From NCBI GenBank assembly GCA_023853785.1, contig JAJIRX010000448.1, positions 1 to 22,962 on the forward strand: a stretch of 22,962 bases of DNA, in the 5' to 3' direction. The translations under genes were made by a program, and so were the position numbers. Source of the stretch: Psilocybe azurescens (taxonomy: Eukaryota > Basidiomycota > Agaricomycetes > Agaricales > Agrocybaceae). The notes under the pieces were generated by a model, which saw only the letters and a program-made list of their open reading frames with translations, was not told where the DNA came from and did not search any database. Below, piece by piece: positions 1 through 9,340 of this stretch. Each line of letters opens with the position of its first letter. Position 1 is the first letter of the stretch.

Positions 1-304
1 TTTATCTGCTTTTTCTTCCTTTGTCTTGGCCCTTGCATGTAGATATGTAGTAATGTATTAAATAGTTATTAATATACTGTATTTCACTAATCTGAATTTA
101 TATTAAGATTGAATTTATTTACTGTATCAAGTCCAGTGGACTCCAGTAGACTGCAGTTATTTTAGTCCATATTCACTATATAGTATAAGATCTACTAAAG
201 TGCATTGAATCCACTGGAGTCCACTGGACTCTGTTTACCTTTTACACTCAGTATAGGCAAGTCCAGTGGAGTCCATATGGACTGTGTGGGGATGGTAAAG
301 TACT
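1..304 (-). mobile_element. End of a TIR element copy (same family as 10784-12919), cut by the window edge
   Basis: The reverse complement of this segment matches 10784 to about 11090 almost base for base. Both have the terminal AGTACTTTACCATCCCC, the CACACAGTCCATATGGACTCC block, arrays of CCASTGGACT units and the same AT-rich stretch ending in a CTTGGCCC-type sequence. The element end is placed at 304 because similarity stops exactly there. The other end would lie upstream of the window. The copy differs from 10784-12919 by gain or loss of whole 10-bp palindromic units: one fewer near the terminus, and one extra with a substitution near 131-160. That fits repeat expansion and contraction. 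No coding sequence is seen. The minus strand is arbitrary; it means inverted relative to the 10784 copy. Confidence 0.85.
131..290. repeat. Palindromic CCASTGGACT units in the subterminal part of the TIR element
   Basis: Clusters of the 10-bp unit CCAGTGGACT or CCACTGGAGT occur near 131-160, 208-232 and 260-282. Each junction makes the near-palindrome GTCCASTGGAC. The last cluster holds the variant GTCCATATGGAC, a perfect 12-bp palindrome next to the element terminus. The same variant sits at the same place in both ends of the 10784-12919 copy. Confidence 0.85.
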
Positions 305-465
305 GATGTCAAGGGGATCACTTTTGGGAGTGAGTGCACATGGGGCACTTAACAGATTTCTTTGTTCTTATAAAACCCAAACTCAGAATATAAAACACTA
401 TAAGCAATCACCCATATTATAACATAGTAGATCCTTAGTTCCTATAAGCAACTGGGCACACTAGT

Positions 466-938
466 TGTTATGATCTCAAGTTAGAATCACACAGTGTGCA
501 TAATGTAACCACCAATTGTTTACAAGAACAAGTTCAAGTTCAAGTTGAGCAGGTTAAGCAGGTTGGATTCTCAAGAACTAGCTAAAGAATACAGTAGATC
601 CTCCTGGTATAAATACTATGAACCGTACAGCAAGTTGAAACAAGTTTGAAAGTTCATCAGCAGATGTATATAAGAATAGCGGAAACAGATCAAGCGCTCA
701 TCGAAAGATGTATCATAAAAGATGGAAGTGAAAGTCCATCAAAGATATGATGGAGTTTTGTAGATATAATGGAAGTCAAAGTTCATCAAAATATGATGAT
801 GTATCAATGATGTGAAAGATAACAAAGAAAAGGAAAGAAAAGGAAAAGAAAAGGAAAAGAAAAGGAAAGAAAAGGAAAAGAAAAGGAAAAGAAAAGGAAA
901 GAAAAAGAAAAGAGAAAAGAAAAAGTATCATCGTAACA
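466..938 (+). mobile_element. Solo LTR, 473 bp, TG...CA ends
   Basis: The segment starts TGTTATGATC and ends ATCGTAACA, giving the canonical TG...CA termini and a short imperfect terminal inverted repeat (TGTTAYGAT). It is flanked by 5-bp duplications and absent from the mate arm at 6673-6688. No internal retroelement domain remains, so it is a solo LTR left by recombination between two LTRs. It contains a TATAAATA box at about 609-616, two related repeats around 721-800 (GGAAGTSAAAGTYCATCAAA) and a long AAAGG purine run near its 3' end. The overall look is that of Copia-type LTRs in mushrooms, but the superfamily cannot be proven without internal sequence. Confidence 0.88.
823..925 (+). repeat. 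(AAAAGGAAAG)n purine microsatellite inside the solo LTR
   Basis: About 100 bp consist only of A and G, with a motif of 5-6 bp. It lies within the LTR just upstream of its 3' end. It produces a spurious lysine- and glutamate-rich reading frame across 812-1009 that is not a gene. Confidence 0.9.
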
Positions 939-1440
939 CTAGTCCACAGTCCCTAGTTTACTATAAGCAACATCCTGAACAGTTGGATTTCTCTGACAGT
1001 CATCTCTAGTTACTATGAGCTTACCTGTACTTAACAATCCCCAGGGTAGTCCATGGATGACTTATCAAAGCCTACTTATCAAGTCTAATAGACCTGACAT
1101 TGAATATAACAATGTCAATCACTCACAAAACCAGGTAACATCTAATTGCTTAAGGTGAACTGTAGTGTTCAACTCTTATCACACAAATCACTAGTCCTTG
1201 AAGTATTAAGACTGGAATTCTTATTCAGAGTAAATTCTGATATCAAATCAGGGGTTTAGATTACTTGGTTTCTATTCTAAGATACAGGACTGTGTTTATA
1301 GACTAAATAGATACTTTGGCTTGTGATAATTGAAAGAGACTAAGAAAAAGGAAGGAAATGGGCTATGTGCTGTCTAGCCTTTGCTACACCAATTATAAAA
1401 GTGGAAAGTACTAGTTTGTCTGGGCTATGGTGCTTATTTG

Positions 1441-2814
1441 GAGGTCTTTACATGGCCCCTATTTTTTGGTTGGACTCTGGTCAAACTCCATCAGAGTTGC
1501 TATATTCAGAATGAGAATTTTTCTAGTCTAGGACTGCTGAAAATTTCTGGTGAGATTCTGGTGAATGTCTGGCCAAACTACAAGTCCAATGGACTGTCCA
1601 CTGGAATAATGCCAAACCAGCAGTCAAAGTCCACTGGAAATGACCAGACAGGACCAACAGAAGTCCAACAGACAGCAAGCAGAGGGTTGTTTGTATTAGT
1701 ATTAATAAAACAGAAAATATTAATAGAAAATAGCACTTTGATCAATTAAAGAGATAGCACACATAGAACACAGTAGAGAGTATAGAGTCAATAGACTGAT
1801 GCATTTTTCTGAGTGTACATGGTTCTTATCAACAGAATTCTGTATTTTTTTCAGTCCACGGGTGAGCTTTATAGCATGGTCAGATGCAGTATGTTCAAAA
1901 GTCATGTGACTCAAACATTTGTGAACCTGTGGCACAGATTCATTTCTTTCCACTCTTCCTCTCTTCCCCCCCCCATCTTTTGTGTAGGTGGCTATTCACA
2001 GCAAGGAATGAGTGCAATGGGCCCCACCAGTAAGTCATCTGGCCCCCTGTCAGCCAACCCAACCTGACGGAGGACAACAAGAACCATGACGGCGATGACT
2101 ACAACAAGGTTGCTTACAGGGCAACTGCAACAGCGATGACCAGGACTAGGATGACTGCAATGAAGACCACAACCAGGACCACAGGGGCAAGAGCAACCAG
2201 GATGGAGAGGATGACCACAAGGGCAAGAGAGAAGAGGATGGCCATGAGGGCAAGGTTGAGGCCAACCAGGACAGGGCTGACTGTGACAAGGACAAGGAGG
2301 ACAACTATGAAGGCAAGGGCAATGAGGACAGGGAGGTGACCACAATGAGTACAAGGAGAAAAACTGCAAGAACCACAAGGACAACTGCAAGGACTATGAG
2401 AGCAACTGCAACAAGGACCGCAAGGGCAAGGGCAACAAGGACAGAGAGGCTGACCACAATGAGGACTGCAAGGATGACAAGGGCAAAGGTGAGGATAACA
2501 TGCACTGTGATCATACGGAAAATGCAAACAGATGCTGCAAACGACAGGTACAGCCAACAAGTCCAGTGGAAGTCCAACAGAAGTCCAACAGACTGGACAG
2601 TCCAGCCAGTCCACCTGTTTTCTGTCTTGAAGTGACTTGACCGGACTTTGACCGAATTTGGCTGGACTCTGACTGGACTGGTGGCAGATTTTTGTCAAGT
2701 CCAACAGAATCCATTGGACATCTAATGGACTGTCCAGCTAGATTCATTGGAATTGGCTGAGTCTGGTGAAAGTTTGTTGGAGTCCAATAGAATATGGAGG
2801 GCACTGTAAAGTAC
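1441..2814 (-). mobile_element. Degenerate relative of the 10784-12919 TIR element, inverted
   Basis: The left end reads GAGGTCTTTACATGGCCCC and matches the right terminus of the 10784 copy in reverse complement (GAGGTCTTTCC...CCCC). The right end, in reverse complement, reads GTACTTTACAGTGCCC and matches its left terminus (AGTACTTTACCATCCCC). So the two distinct ends are present in the same asymmetric pair. The internal plan also matches: degraded TCCAGTGGAC-type units near both ends (about 1581-1640 and 2565-2790) and a purine-rich GAC/AAGG tract in the middle, on the strand expected for an inverted copy. Most palindromic units carry substitutions, so this copy looks old. No clean target duplication is found. 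Frames through it are repeat artefacts. Confidence 0.65.
2064..2500 (+). repeat. Degenerate GACAAGGAC-type purine tract (core of the old TIR element copy)
   Basis: An irregular repeat of roughly 6-9 bp built from GACAAGG, GACTGCAA, GGGCAAG and GACCACAA. In one frame it would code for Asp/Lys/Asn/Gly-rich repeats and in another for Thr/Arg-rich repeats. Stops interrupt these frames and no domain is recognisable. It corresponds in position and strand to the tract at 11130-12290 but is CpG-poor, with CAAGG where the younger copy mainly has CGAGG or CAGGG. Confidence 0.7.
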
Positions 2815-2896
2815 ACCAAAAAGACCCAAATTTTCTGTGAGAAAATATATTTAGATAAAATAGGAAGGTGAGAGAGTAAGCAAACAAAAAGTTGGA

Positions 2897-2936
2897 GCTG
2901 TGCGGTTCTGGTCCACGCTGTGCAGTTCTGGTCCAT
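2897..2936 (+). repeat. Two tandem 20-bp units (GCTGTGCRGTTCTGGTCCAY)
   Basis: Unit one is 2897-2916 and unit two 2917-2936, differing at two positions; a third partial unit begins at 2937. It lies just outside the end of the degenerate TIR element. Confidence 0.85.
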
Positions 2937-3911
2937 GCTGTGTGTAGCCTTGTTTCATGCCCCCTGGGCCTGTCTTTATCTATCACGTGTAAGCATCTCC
3001 GTTTGCTCCTGTCCCACTTCTGAGATGTTCAACTATGCCGCCATGCACTCCATAAATAATGTCAATGTCATCTTCTTTGTCTATGTCAGAGCCCTTACCA
3101 TCTCCTTCATCTACTTTCATGTCATCCTCCACAGTCACAACTGCACTTACCCCTACCTCTTCAACTAACACCTACAGTATCTTGCTTGTGTCTTGTCCCT
3201 GCCTCATCCTGTGCCTCAGCTTCTACCTCCGCGAGATAGAGCCCATTTTTTGGTATTGCTTGTGCAAGACCTGCAGACCTGCCTGGTTTATTGAAGATGG
3301 AGTGAGATTGGGATAGTATAGGGGAAACAAAGAGCATGCAGAAGATCAAATACAAGTCTCTCCATTCAATATCCTACATAGTTCTCATCCATATACCTGG
3401 TGAATTGTAAACCTGTAGGGGAAACACTCAGAACCTCAATGAAAGGAGGTGACCCACAAACAGAACAAGAACAAGACATGTATTTGGGAAGCGTGTACTA
3501 TGAGCAAGCAGAAGAAGAAAGGAAGGAAAAAGAGAGAACCCTAAGTGAGATGTTCTCTTATATATATAGAGGACATCAGTATGTGCCAATCATGGAAGGA
3601 CACAGCTGGTCCTTCCATGAATTACCTCTCTGTCTGGTCATCCCCTGTTGTTTCTGTGGTGATGTCTTCTTGCAGGTCTCTTCATGGCACAATTCTACAC
3701 CTCCAAGCCTTGCTAAAGATTTTTTGCAAACTCTGTTGGTCCATCTATGTGTTTGTGGTACAGACTAGCTGCTTGATTATATTTAAAATTGTTACAGTAC
3801 CTCTCAATGATGGTGTCTTTGCCGTTGGGATGGTTCCAATTTATTGACTAGCATGTTTTGTATCACGCATGGGTGTGCATTAGAATGATCCAGGAATGAA
3901 CATCTTGTCAA

Positions 3912-3955
3912 TACTGTTCATTACACCTCACAGTACTGCTCATTACCCCTCACAG
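3912..3955 (+). repeat. Two tandem 22-bp units (TACTGYTCATTACMCCTCACAG)
   Basis: Units at 3912-3933 and 3934-3955 differ at two positions, followed by a partial third (TACTG). It is an isolated short tandem duplication in non-coding sequence. Confidence 0.85.
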
Positions 3956-6039
3956 TACTGCGGAGCCTCGTCATGTCCATATCTGACATCAGCGTGGGGG
4001 GCCAACAGTAAGAAGATGCAATGCTAGGAAGGGCGCTGATGTTTCCAACATTTACAGCGCACTTAGGTGAATTTTGTTCCTGCATTCTTCAATTATTCAC
4101 CTAATAATCTTGTCTATAACCAGCACCGGCACCCACATCTCGTTTAAAATAAGTCAGATACAAACATAGAGGGAGCCTTCTCTGGTGTACTGATACTGTC
4201 TTTTACCCCCATAGTCTCACTGCACAATGACCTCCGCTTGTTCTCAGGCTTCATGCGGAGTGTCCCATTTATTGGTCTATATTGTGGCTAATGTGGCCGC
4301 TGAGAAGAGTATGGACCTTCTTTCAGAGCACATGTATAAATTTATGCACTCATCTATTTGCAGCTATCCAAGCACAAATTAATAGGGGAGTCATTGATCT
4401 TCTCTTCAACATTATTGCCGTGTATCATGCTTTATTCATCCCTACAATATAGAAAGTAACTACAACAGGACCATGAAACAGGAAGGTAATGATCTTGCCT
4501 GAGTTATTGATAGGGCGGTTCTATAAATGGTTTCTGAATGAGTCATAATGTGAGAGGTGCAGGGGATACTAGGAGTATTAGATCTGATTGTGCGAGGGGC
4601 AGAGGTGATACTGTGGCCATTGAGGATGAACTCCATTGAACCTTCAGGCTTGGATATAGCACCGACCTAAATCACTCACACTCTCTGCTCCATTCACATA
4701 AAAGTTATATTATCTGCCCGCTCCTTATTTCTCACCCACTTTTTGACCCATTGACGTCTTCCTCACTGCTCCTTTCTTGATGGCTGCCTTGTTCTCCCTT
4801 CTTCCATTCCAAAACCCCATGGCCCATGCTTCAATATTTACCTTAGTAGTACCATGGTCTCATTGAGATGTCCACATACAGCAGCTATCCATTTCTATTG
4901 GATCAATGAAGGTGAGATACCCGTGCAGCGGCAACGGATCTTCCAAAGGAACTGATCTAATTCACCTTGGAGCTTTGATCTCAGGCATAGTATAATCACT
5001 GGATAATTACAAAATACTATTTTTGGACACCGTTCTGTTTACCCTGTATGTTCCTCCAGCTCAATTTGGTCTTGGTATCTGCTGATCTCCTTACTGCATT
5101 AGAGTAGGTACAAGCATCTCAGTTGATTGGAGTGCTGTTGGAGGTTTTCAGTGTTGCGTTGAAAGGGTGCAAACCATTCTGAGCTTACAATTCATAGTGA
5201 GACACAGAGGCCCTTATTTTTGCGATTGTTATCTGTAATAAACTAGTACATTATACTAGTGAAGGGTAGGAGATATGCCAGACTATTAGGCTTTGAGGCT
5301 TCACTTCCTAGTGGACCAATGAGCTTAGTAGACTTTACAAACTAACTAAAGTGTAGTGTGGCCTATTAATCAGTGCTACGAATCAAAGACTACCTTTAGT
5401 TTCCTACACAGCTATTGAAGCAACCCTAACCGAGCACCCAAGGCGATTGCCCGCTCCATTGATCATGCTATTAGTCCCATACAAAGAAGAACTCCTAAGA
5501 AATAGCCTTGGCCCTTACAAGGGGTAAACACCCATCAGTCTCTTAACAAGTGATTGCCAAGTGATGGAAACCTTATTAATCAGCAAAAGCAATCACTGTG
5601 TCCAGACCTCACAAAGGCTGTTCACTAAATTAGGTGATCAACCGCTCAGGGATCAGACATCATTGCGCCACATGGGTGATTGCCCCATGGACCAAAATAT
5701 TGGCAATTGAAATCTTGTGTACAACCCAGCATATGGCAGTCTACTAGATCCGACTATAAAAACTTGTAATTTGTAATGCAGCCCATGCGAGTGAGGGATC
5801 GCCCAGCCAGCAATTGCCACACAATACTAGAGATAACTTTCCTCATGATAAGGGCACCTGCTGTTGCAGGAGGTCCTAAACCAATAGTAACTGTGCTTGG
5901 GAACCTTGGTAGGGTTTCCTAGGAAATATACCCCTAAGCAATCTAGTCCTGACATGCCTTAGCCATGAGCCATCTGATAAAACAAGTCAGGTGATCGCTA
6001 CCCAAGGGGGCACTGCCGCATGGACAACAATGTTATCTT

Positions 6040-6833
6040 CAAATAAGCACTGTAGCCCAGGCAAACTAGTACTTTCCACTATTATAATTGGTGCAGCAAA
6101 GGCTAGGCAGCACGTGGTCCATTTCCTTCCTTTTCTCTTAGTCTCTTTCAATTATCACAAACCAAAGTATCTATTTACTCTATAAAAACAGCCCTGTATC
6201 TTAGAATAGGAACCAAGTAATCTACACCCCTGATTTGATATCAGAATTTACTCTGAATAAGAATTCTAGTGTTAACACTTCGAGGACTAGTGATTTGTGT
6301 GATAAGAGATCAAACACTGCAGTTCACCTTAAGCAATTAGGTGCTACCTGGTTTCATGAGTGATCTCCATTGTTATATTCAACGTCAGGTCTATTAGACT
6401 TGATAAGCAGGCTTTTATAAGTCATCCATGGACTGCCCTGGAGATTGTTAAGTATGGGTTGGAACCCTATAAGGCTAGCAATTGCTCATAGTAACTAGGG
6501 ACGACTGTCAGAGAACTCTGACTGTTCAGGACATTGCCTATAGTAAGACTGCCCTGGTGATTATTAAGTACAGGTGGGAACCCTATAAAGACTAGTGATT
6601 GCTCATAGTAACTAGGGACGACTGTCAGAGAAATCTGACTGTTTCAGGACGTTGCCTATAGTAAACTAAGGACTGTGGACTAGTGTGCCCAGTTGCTTAT
6701 AGAAACTAAGGATCTACTATGTGTTAATACAGGTGATCACTTATAGTGTTTGATAGTTTTGAGTTTGGGTTTTATAAAGAGAACTGTTAAGTGTCCCATG
6801 TACACTTGCCCCCAAAAGCAATCTCCTTGATAT
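6040..6833. repeat. Right arm of the long imperfect inverted repeat (mate at 305-1440)
   Basis: Matches the left arm in reverse complement from CAAATAAGCAC (6040) to CTCCTTGATAT (about 6833). It lacks the solo LTR, so it preserves the older structure. It is longer than the LTR-free left arm mainly because of a tandem duplication at 6431-6664. The true outer end may lie beyond 6833, because the left arm is cut there by another element and the GATCACC-type motifs continue to about 6940. Confidence 0.85.
6431..6664 (+). repeat. Tandem duplication of about 117 bp within the right arm
   Basis: Unit one (6431-6546) and unit two (6547-6664) both start GACTGCCCTGG and end CCTATAGTAA, with the shared block CTCATAGTAACTAGGGACGA. 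The left arm has only one copy of this region, so the duplication arose after the arms separated, or one copy was lost from the left arm. Confidence 0.85.
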
Positions 6834-7399
6834 TGGTGATCGCCCTCACATAGAGAGGTCACCCTTACTATTCCAGTACCTTGCGTGTACTTGCCTGTAA
6901 AAGAGTTCTCTAGCTACTAGTGATCATCCAAGAGCGATCATCTAAGTCTGTACTCTGCTAAACTAGTTATTGTAATAAGCCTTACAAGCTTACCCTCCCA
7001 GATCAAACTGATCAATATAAATATTTGATTGGGTGTTGTGTATTGGGCAATTACAAAGACACCCTGCACTAAACATCTCAGCGTGTTCAGGGAAACAAAT
7101 GATGGCAGACCAACGATCACTTGGGGCCTGCCTACTTGTAAATGAGATACTGTATCTGTGCTCCCCTGGACTGACAAAATACAGAGTGGTGGATGAATCA
7201 ACAATGGCTCAAGAGTCTGAATACATCATGGAGGTCATAAAGACCAACTATCTCCAGTGCTGAGCTTGGACATACAATAGGAACTACAAATAGATAGAAA
7301 TTTATTTCGGGAAAGATTGTAACTGGTATATTGAGTCAGTTTCTCATCTAAGGCAACATGTGGTCCAAGGATTTCGGTGAAGACATGACTGTACTTCTG
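6834..7399. other. Intergenic, no gene recognised
   Basis: AT-rich sequence next to the long inverted repeat. A 76-codon frame at 7033-7263 has no recognisable domain. The words GATCACTTGGGG (about 7111) and GGGCAATTAC (about 7045) resemble the dispersed motif of the neighbouring element, so element sequence may extend into this stretch. Confidence 0.4.
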
Positions 7400-7919
7400 A
7401 TGCGGGGAACTGAGGAAGTTGAATCACAGTAGTTCCAGGATGATTCATTGCTACATCCATGGCAACTCTGCGGGAAAATTAGTACGATAATTAGCATAAG
7501 ACAAGTCAACTGATATATATAGGAAAGTGTTTGGTGGAAGAAAATTATCAACTCTAAAGCAGTGCACAATATCTCACGCCCTGACATTTCATACCCGGTC
7601 AACGTCCAAGAGAATGAGATTAACGGCAACCTCAATAGCTCAATGTTTTCTAATTTTCTGATGGGTAAATCCCCACTTCTGTGAATAAAAAACCCACAAA
7701 ATTCACGTGCATCAGGAATTTACACCATGATATCACGGAGGAACCATGTACATTTACTGTGAGTTCTGCCCTTCAAATCGAAAAGACAAGAAACTTTATC
7801 AGTGATGTTTCCCACAGTGTCCAAAAAGTGAATCTGTCGCATCGTTCTGTCAGCCATTTCAGTGCTCTATTTTCTATGCTTCCTGGAGTTCATTGTGGAT
7901 TGGTACTACATCCATTGTA
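7400..7919 (+). pseudogene. 5' fragment of a multipass membrane protein gene (paralogue of 15404-16674), start lost
   Basis: This segment parallels 15270-15760. It keeps the 5' flank with a TATATATA box near 7513, then the coding start, a 50-bp intron at 7665-7714 (GTAAAT...ATCAG), and a later stretch reading RRIVLSAISVLYFL, a membrane helix. The start codon is changed to ATA at 7569-7571 (ATG in the other copy). A single-base insertion after the intron breaks the frame in the sequence for IYTM...GGTMYIY. Similarity ends at about 7917 in the middle of the gene, so only the N-terminal third is present. The N-terminal signature is VNVQENEINGNLNSSM. The family belongs to the many unnamed 7TM-like proteins of Agaricomycetes; its function is unknown. 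Confidence 0.75.
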
Positions 7920-9019
7920 ACAAATGGAAATACACATGAATATCCTTCATACCCCATGAAGCAATCGCTTCATTCCTCAAAACGGCGTTGAAATTTTGCG
8001 CCCTATTCAAGAGGCTTAGCATGCGAGAAACATCTTCGTGAAATGCAGTTGGTAGAGCTGAGATTAAGTACTTACGGACTAATTCTATTAATGGAAATGG
8101 TGAGGATACAGACACGGATGCTACTGAATATTGGCAGCAGAAATACCGAACAGATGAATGAATACACGAGTTCCCTACACTGGAATTAGGGCAGTAGTCT
8201 AAAATATGTATGCCTGCCGCTCTTGATCCTACCCACATAGGCAGCGCTCAATCCTTGCGTAAGCTATTAACTATCCTTCAATCGCCTTGTGACGGTGATA
8301 AGCACTTAAGCTCTTCTGAGAGTCCTGGCAGCTTTGCAGGTTGCATAGAGACGTAATTAGATACACGGGTATGCGATTCCTCGTGCCCCCTATTATCTCG
8401 TCCACAACCGCGCTGTCTACGTCCATCCTCGAGCTACACACCGATCCTCATAGACACTGTGGACAAAGGAGAGGACAGCGAGCACGATTTAAGGACAAAT
8501 GCGTCGAGCTTGACGCTCGTCCATTCGCATAACTGTGAATGGAGCATTCGGGATGTGTGGCAAGTGTGCAGTGCCGGTGACGCTTATGCTTGGGTGGTGT
8601 TTTCAGTGTGAGGAGGGTGGTGGTGAAGGGGTGAAGAAACAGGAGAGGAAAATGAAGAGGAGGGATAGGAGGAGTCACTTGCAGTGCATCAAAAACCTTT
8701 TCGCTTCGGGTCTGCAACCACAAGGCAGAAAGATACACAAAGTGAAAAGGTGACGAACGTGGGAGGAAGCCGGGGAAGATAATGACAGTGCTGCTCACCC
8801 CACTCATGGTCCTTGTGGCGAAGATCGATTGACATGGTGTGTTTGAGGAGTGAGTTGTTTTCTTTTCATTCCTACGTGTTGTATCATTATGTTGTGAGGG
8901 GCGGAATGCATGCCTTTTCTTTTTGCTTTCTTGTCATTCGATCGCTTACCGTTTGTGGTTCTTTGACCTCGATCCCTGGACCGTTCTTTCTCTTTCTCCT
9001 TCCTTCCTCTCGGCCGCTT
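7920..9019. other. Unassigned stretch between gene fragments
   Basis: No recognisable gene. A 110-codon minus-strand frame (7906-8238) has a plausible amino-acid mix, but no domain I know and no supporting splice sites. Other frames (8341-8532 plus, 8448-8807 minus) are Ser/Pro/Arg-rich with no motif. GC content rises from about 8350 onward relative to the transposon region, suggesting old genic sequence too decayed to name. Confidence 0.35.
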
Positions 9020-9340
9020 CCTCTTCTCCTCGTAACAGCACGATCATTAAACTCCCCTCCTCCCCTCTCGTACAGCCCAATATTTGTTGTCGTCAACACT
9101 CTTCTTCTCTCCTCCCTCCCGTGCTCACCCACGCAGATCCCGTCCGCTTAGGCGCACGGGGTGGTCCATTTGAGCCGGCCCATTAGTTGAACTATTCTTT
9201 ACAGGTATTGTGTGTTGACACCAGTGGTTATGTTGGGGAGTGTGTTGGGTGGACTGTAGTTGGCGGAGTTTTAGGATTGGTTATCGGCGGGGTGAGGTGA
9301 TGGAGGGTGAGGTGGCGGAGAGGGGATGGCAGGGATAGAG
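9020..9340 (+). pseudogene. Duplicated exon-like fragment, copy 1 (paralogue of about 14600-14860)
   Basis: Shares with 14620-14860 a colinear series of blocks: a T/C-rich lead ending in an AG, a hydrophobic segment (here IFVVVNTLLLSSLP), a CGCAGATC block, the GTCCGY...TAGGCGCA block, TTTGAGC, and a tail TATTGTGTGTTRAC...TTATGTTGGGGA. In copy 2 these form an open frame ending in TAA; here substitutions and indels break it. It looks like the last exon of a small or multipass membrane protein behind a polypyrimidine acceptor. I do not recognise the family. Confidence 0.5.

Larger units (their letters stand above)
461..943. repeat. 5-bp target-site duplications (CTAGT) flanking the solo LTR
   Basis: CTAGT occurs at 461-465 directly before the LTR and again at 939-943 directly after it. 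The right arm of the inverted repeat carries the same locus without the insertion, reading CTGTGGACTAGTGTGC at 6673-6688, with a single copy of the 5-mer. This pre-insertion site confirms the boundaries to the base. Confidence 0.92.
305..1440. repeat. Left arm of a long imperfect inverted repeat (mate at 6040-6833)
   Basis: Read in reverse complement, 6040-6833 follows this arm throughout. Shared landmarks are the CACTTTTGGG/GCTTTTGGGG start, the TATAAAACCCAAACTCA stretch, the ACTGGGCACACTAGT site, the CTCTGACAGTC block, the AGGTCTATTAGACTTGATAA region and the GAAAGTACTAGTTTG end. Similarity looks high with scattered substitutions. The arm is interrupted by a solo LTR at 466-938. It begins where the TIR element end at 304 stops and ends exactly where another TIR-element relative begins at 1441. 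Such long arms are typical of long-TIR DNA transposons, but no transposase is visible, so the class is unknown. Confidence 0.85.
2815..6039. other. Non-coding interior of the long inverted repeat, no gene recognised
   Basis: Over 3 kb without a convincing gene. A possible acidic fragment reads on the minus strand around 2983-3355 (two overlapping short frames rich in Asp and Glu). A 122-codon plus-strand frame at 3400-3768 has a charged start and a hydrophobic end. Neither shows a known domain and both end within low-complexity or AT-rich sequence. From about 3850 to 6000 every frame is short. This is where a transposase gene would be expected in a long-TIR element; either it has decayed beyond recognition or the element was non-autonomous. 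Confidence 0.5.
5442..6940. repeat. Dispersed GGTGATYRCC-like decamer cluster at the right side of the long-IR element
   Basis: A short motif recurs in this stretch: GGCGATTGCC (5442), AGTGATTGCC (5549), GGTGATTGCC inside a CATGGG...CCCATG inverted repeat (5671-5689), GGTGATCGCT (5990), AGTGATTGCT (about 6590), GGTGATCACT (6732), GGTGATCGCC (6835) and related GATCATC forms near 6920-6940. Related words (GGATCACT, GCAATCACC) occur in the left arm. Repeated short motifs near the ends of a DNA transposon often serve as transposase-binding sites. Here that role is only inferred. Confidence 0.45.

Noticed and set aside
812..1009. Lysine-rich 65-codon frame
   Set aside because: It is a translation of the AAAGG microsatellite within the solo LTR.
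2114..2704. Cys/Pro/Leu-rich minus-strand frames (up to 196 codons) and Thr/Arg-rich plus-strand frames as genes
   Set aside because: They are readings of the degenerate purine tract and palindromic units in the old element copy, with no domain and overlapping frames.
3400..3768. 122-codon plus-strand frame in the long-IR interior
   Set aside because: No recognisable domain, no splice or promoter support, and it lies in decayed transposon sequence. It remains possible as a transposon gene fragment.
4033..4060. Hairpin GCGCTG-ATGTT...AACAT-TTA-CAGCGC as a small RNA or terminator
   Set aside because: A single 28-bp imperfect stem with a three-base bulge, with no flanking promoter or conserved context; expected by chance in several kb.
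7906..8238. 110-codon minus-strand frame
   Set aside because: Amino-acid composition is plausible but there is no known domain, and part of it overlaps the truncated end of the membrane protein fragment on the other strand.
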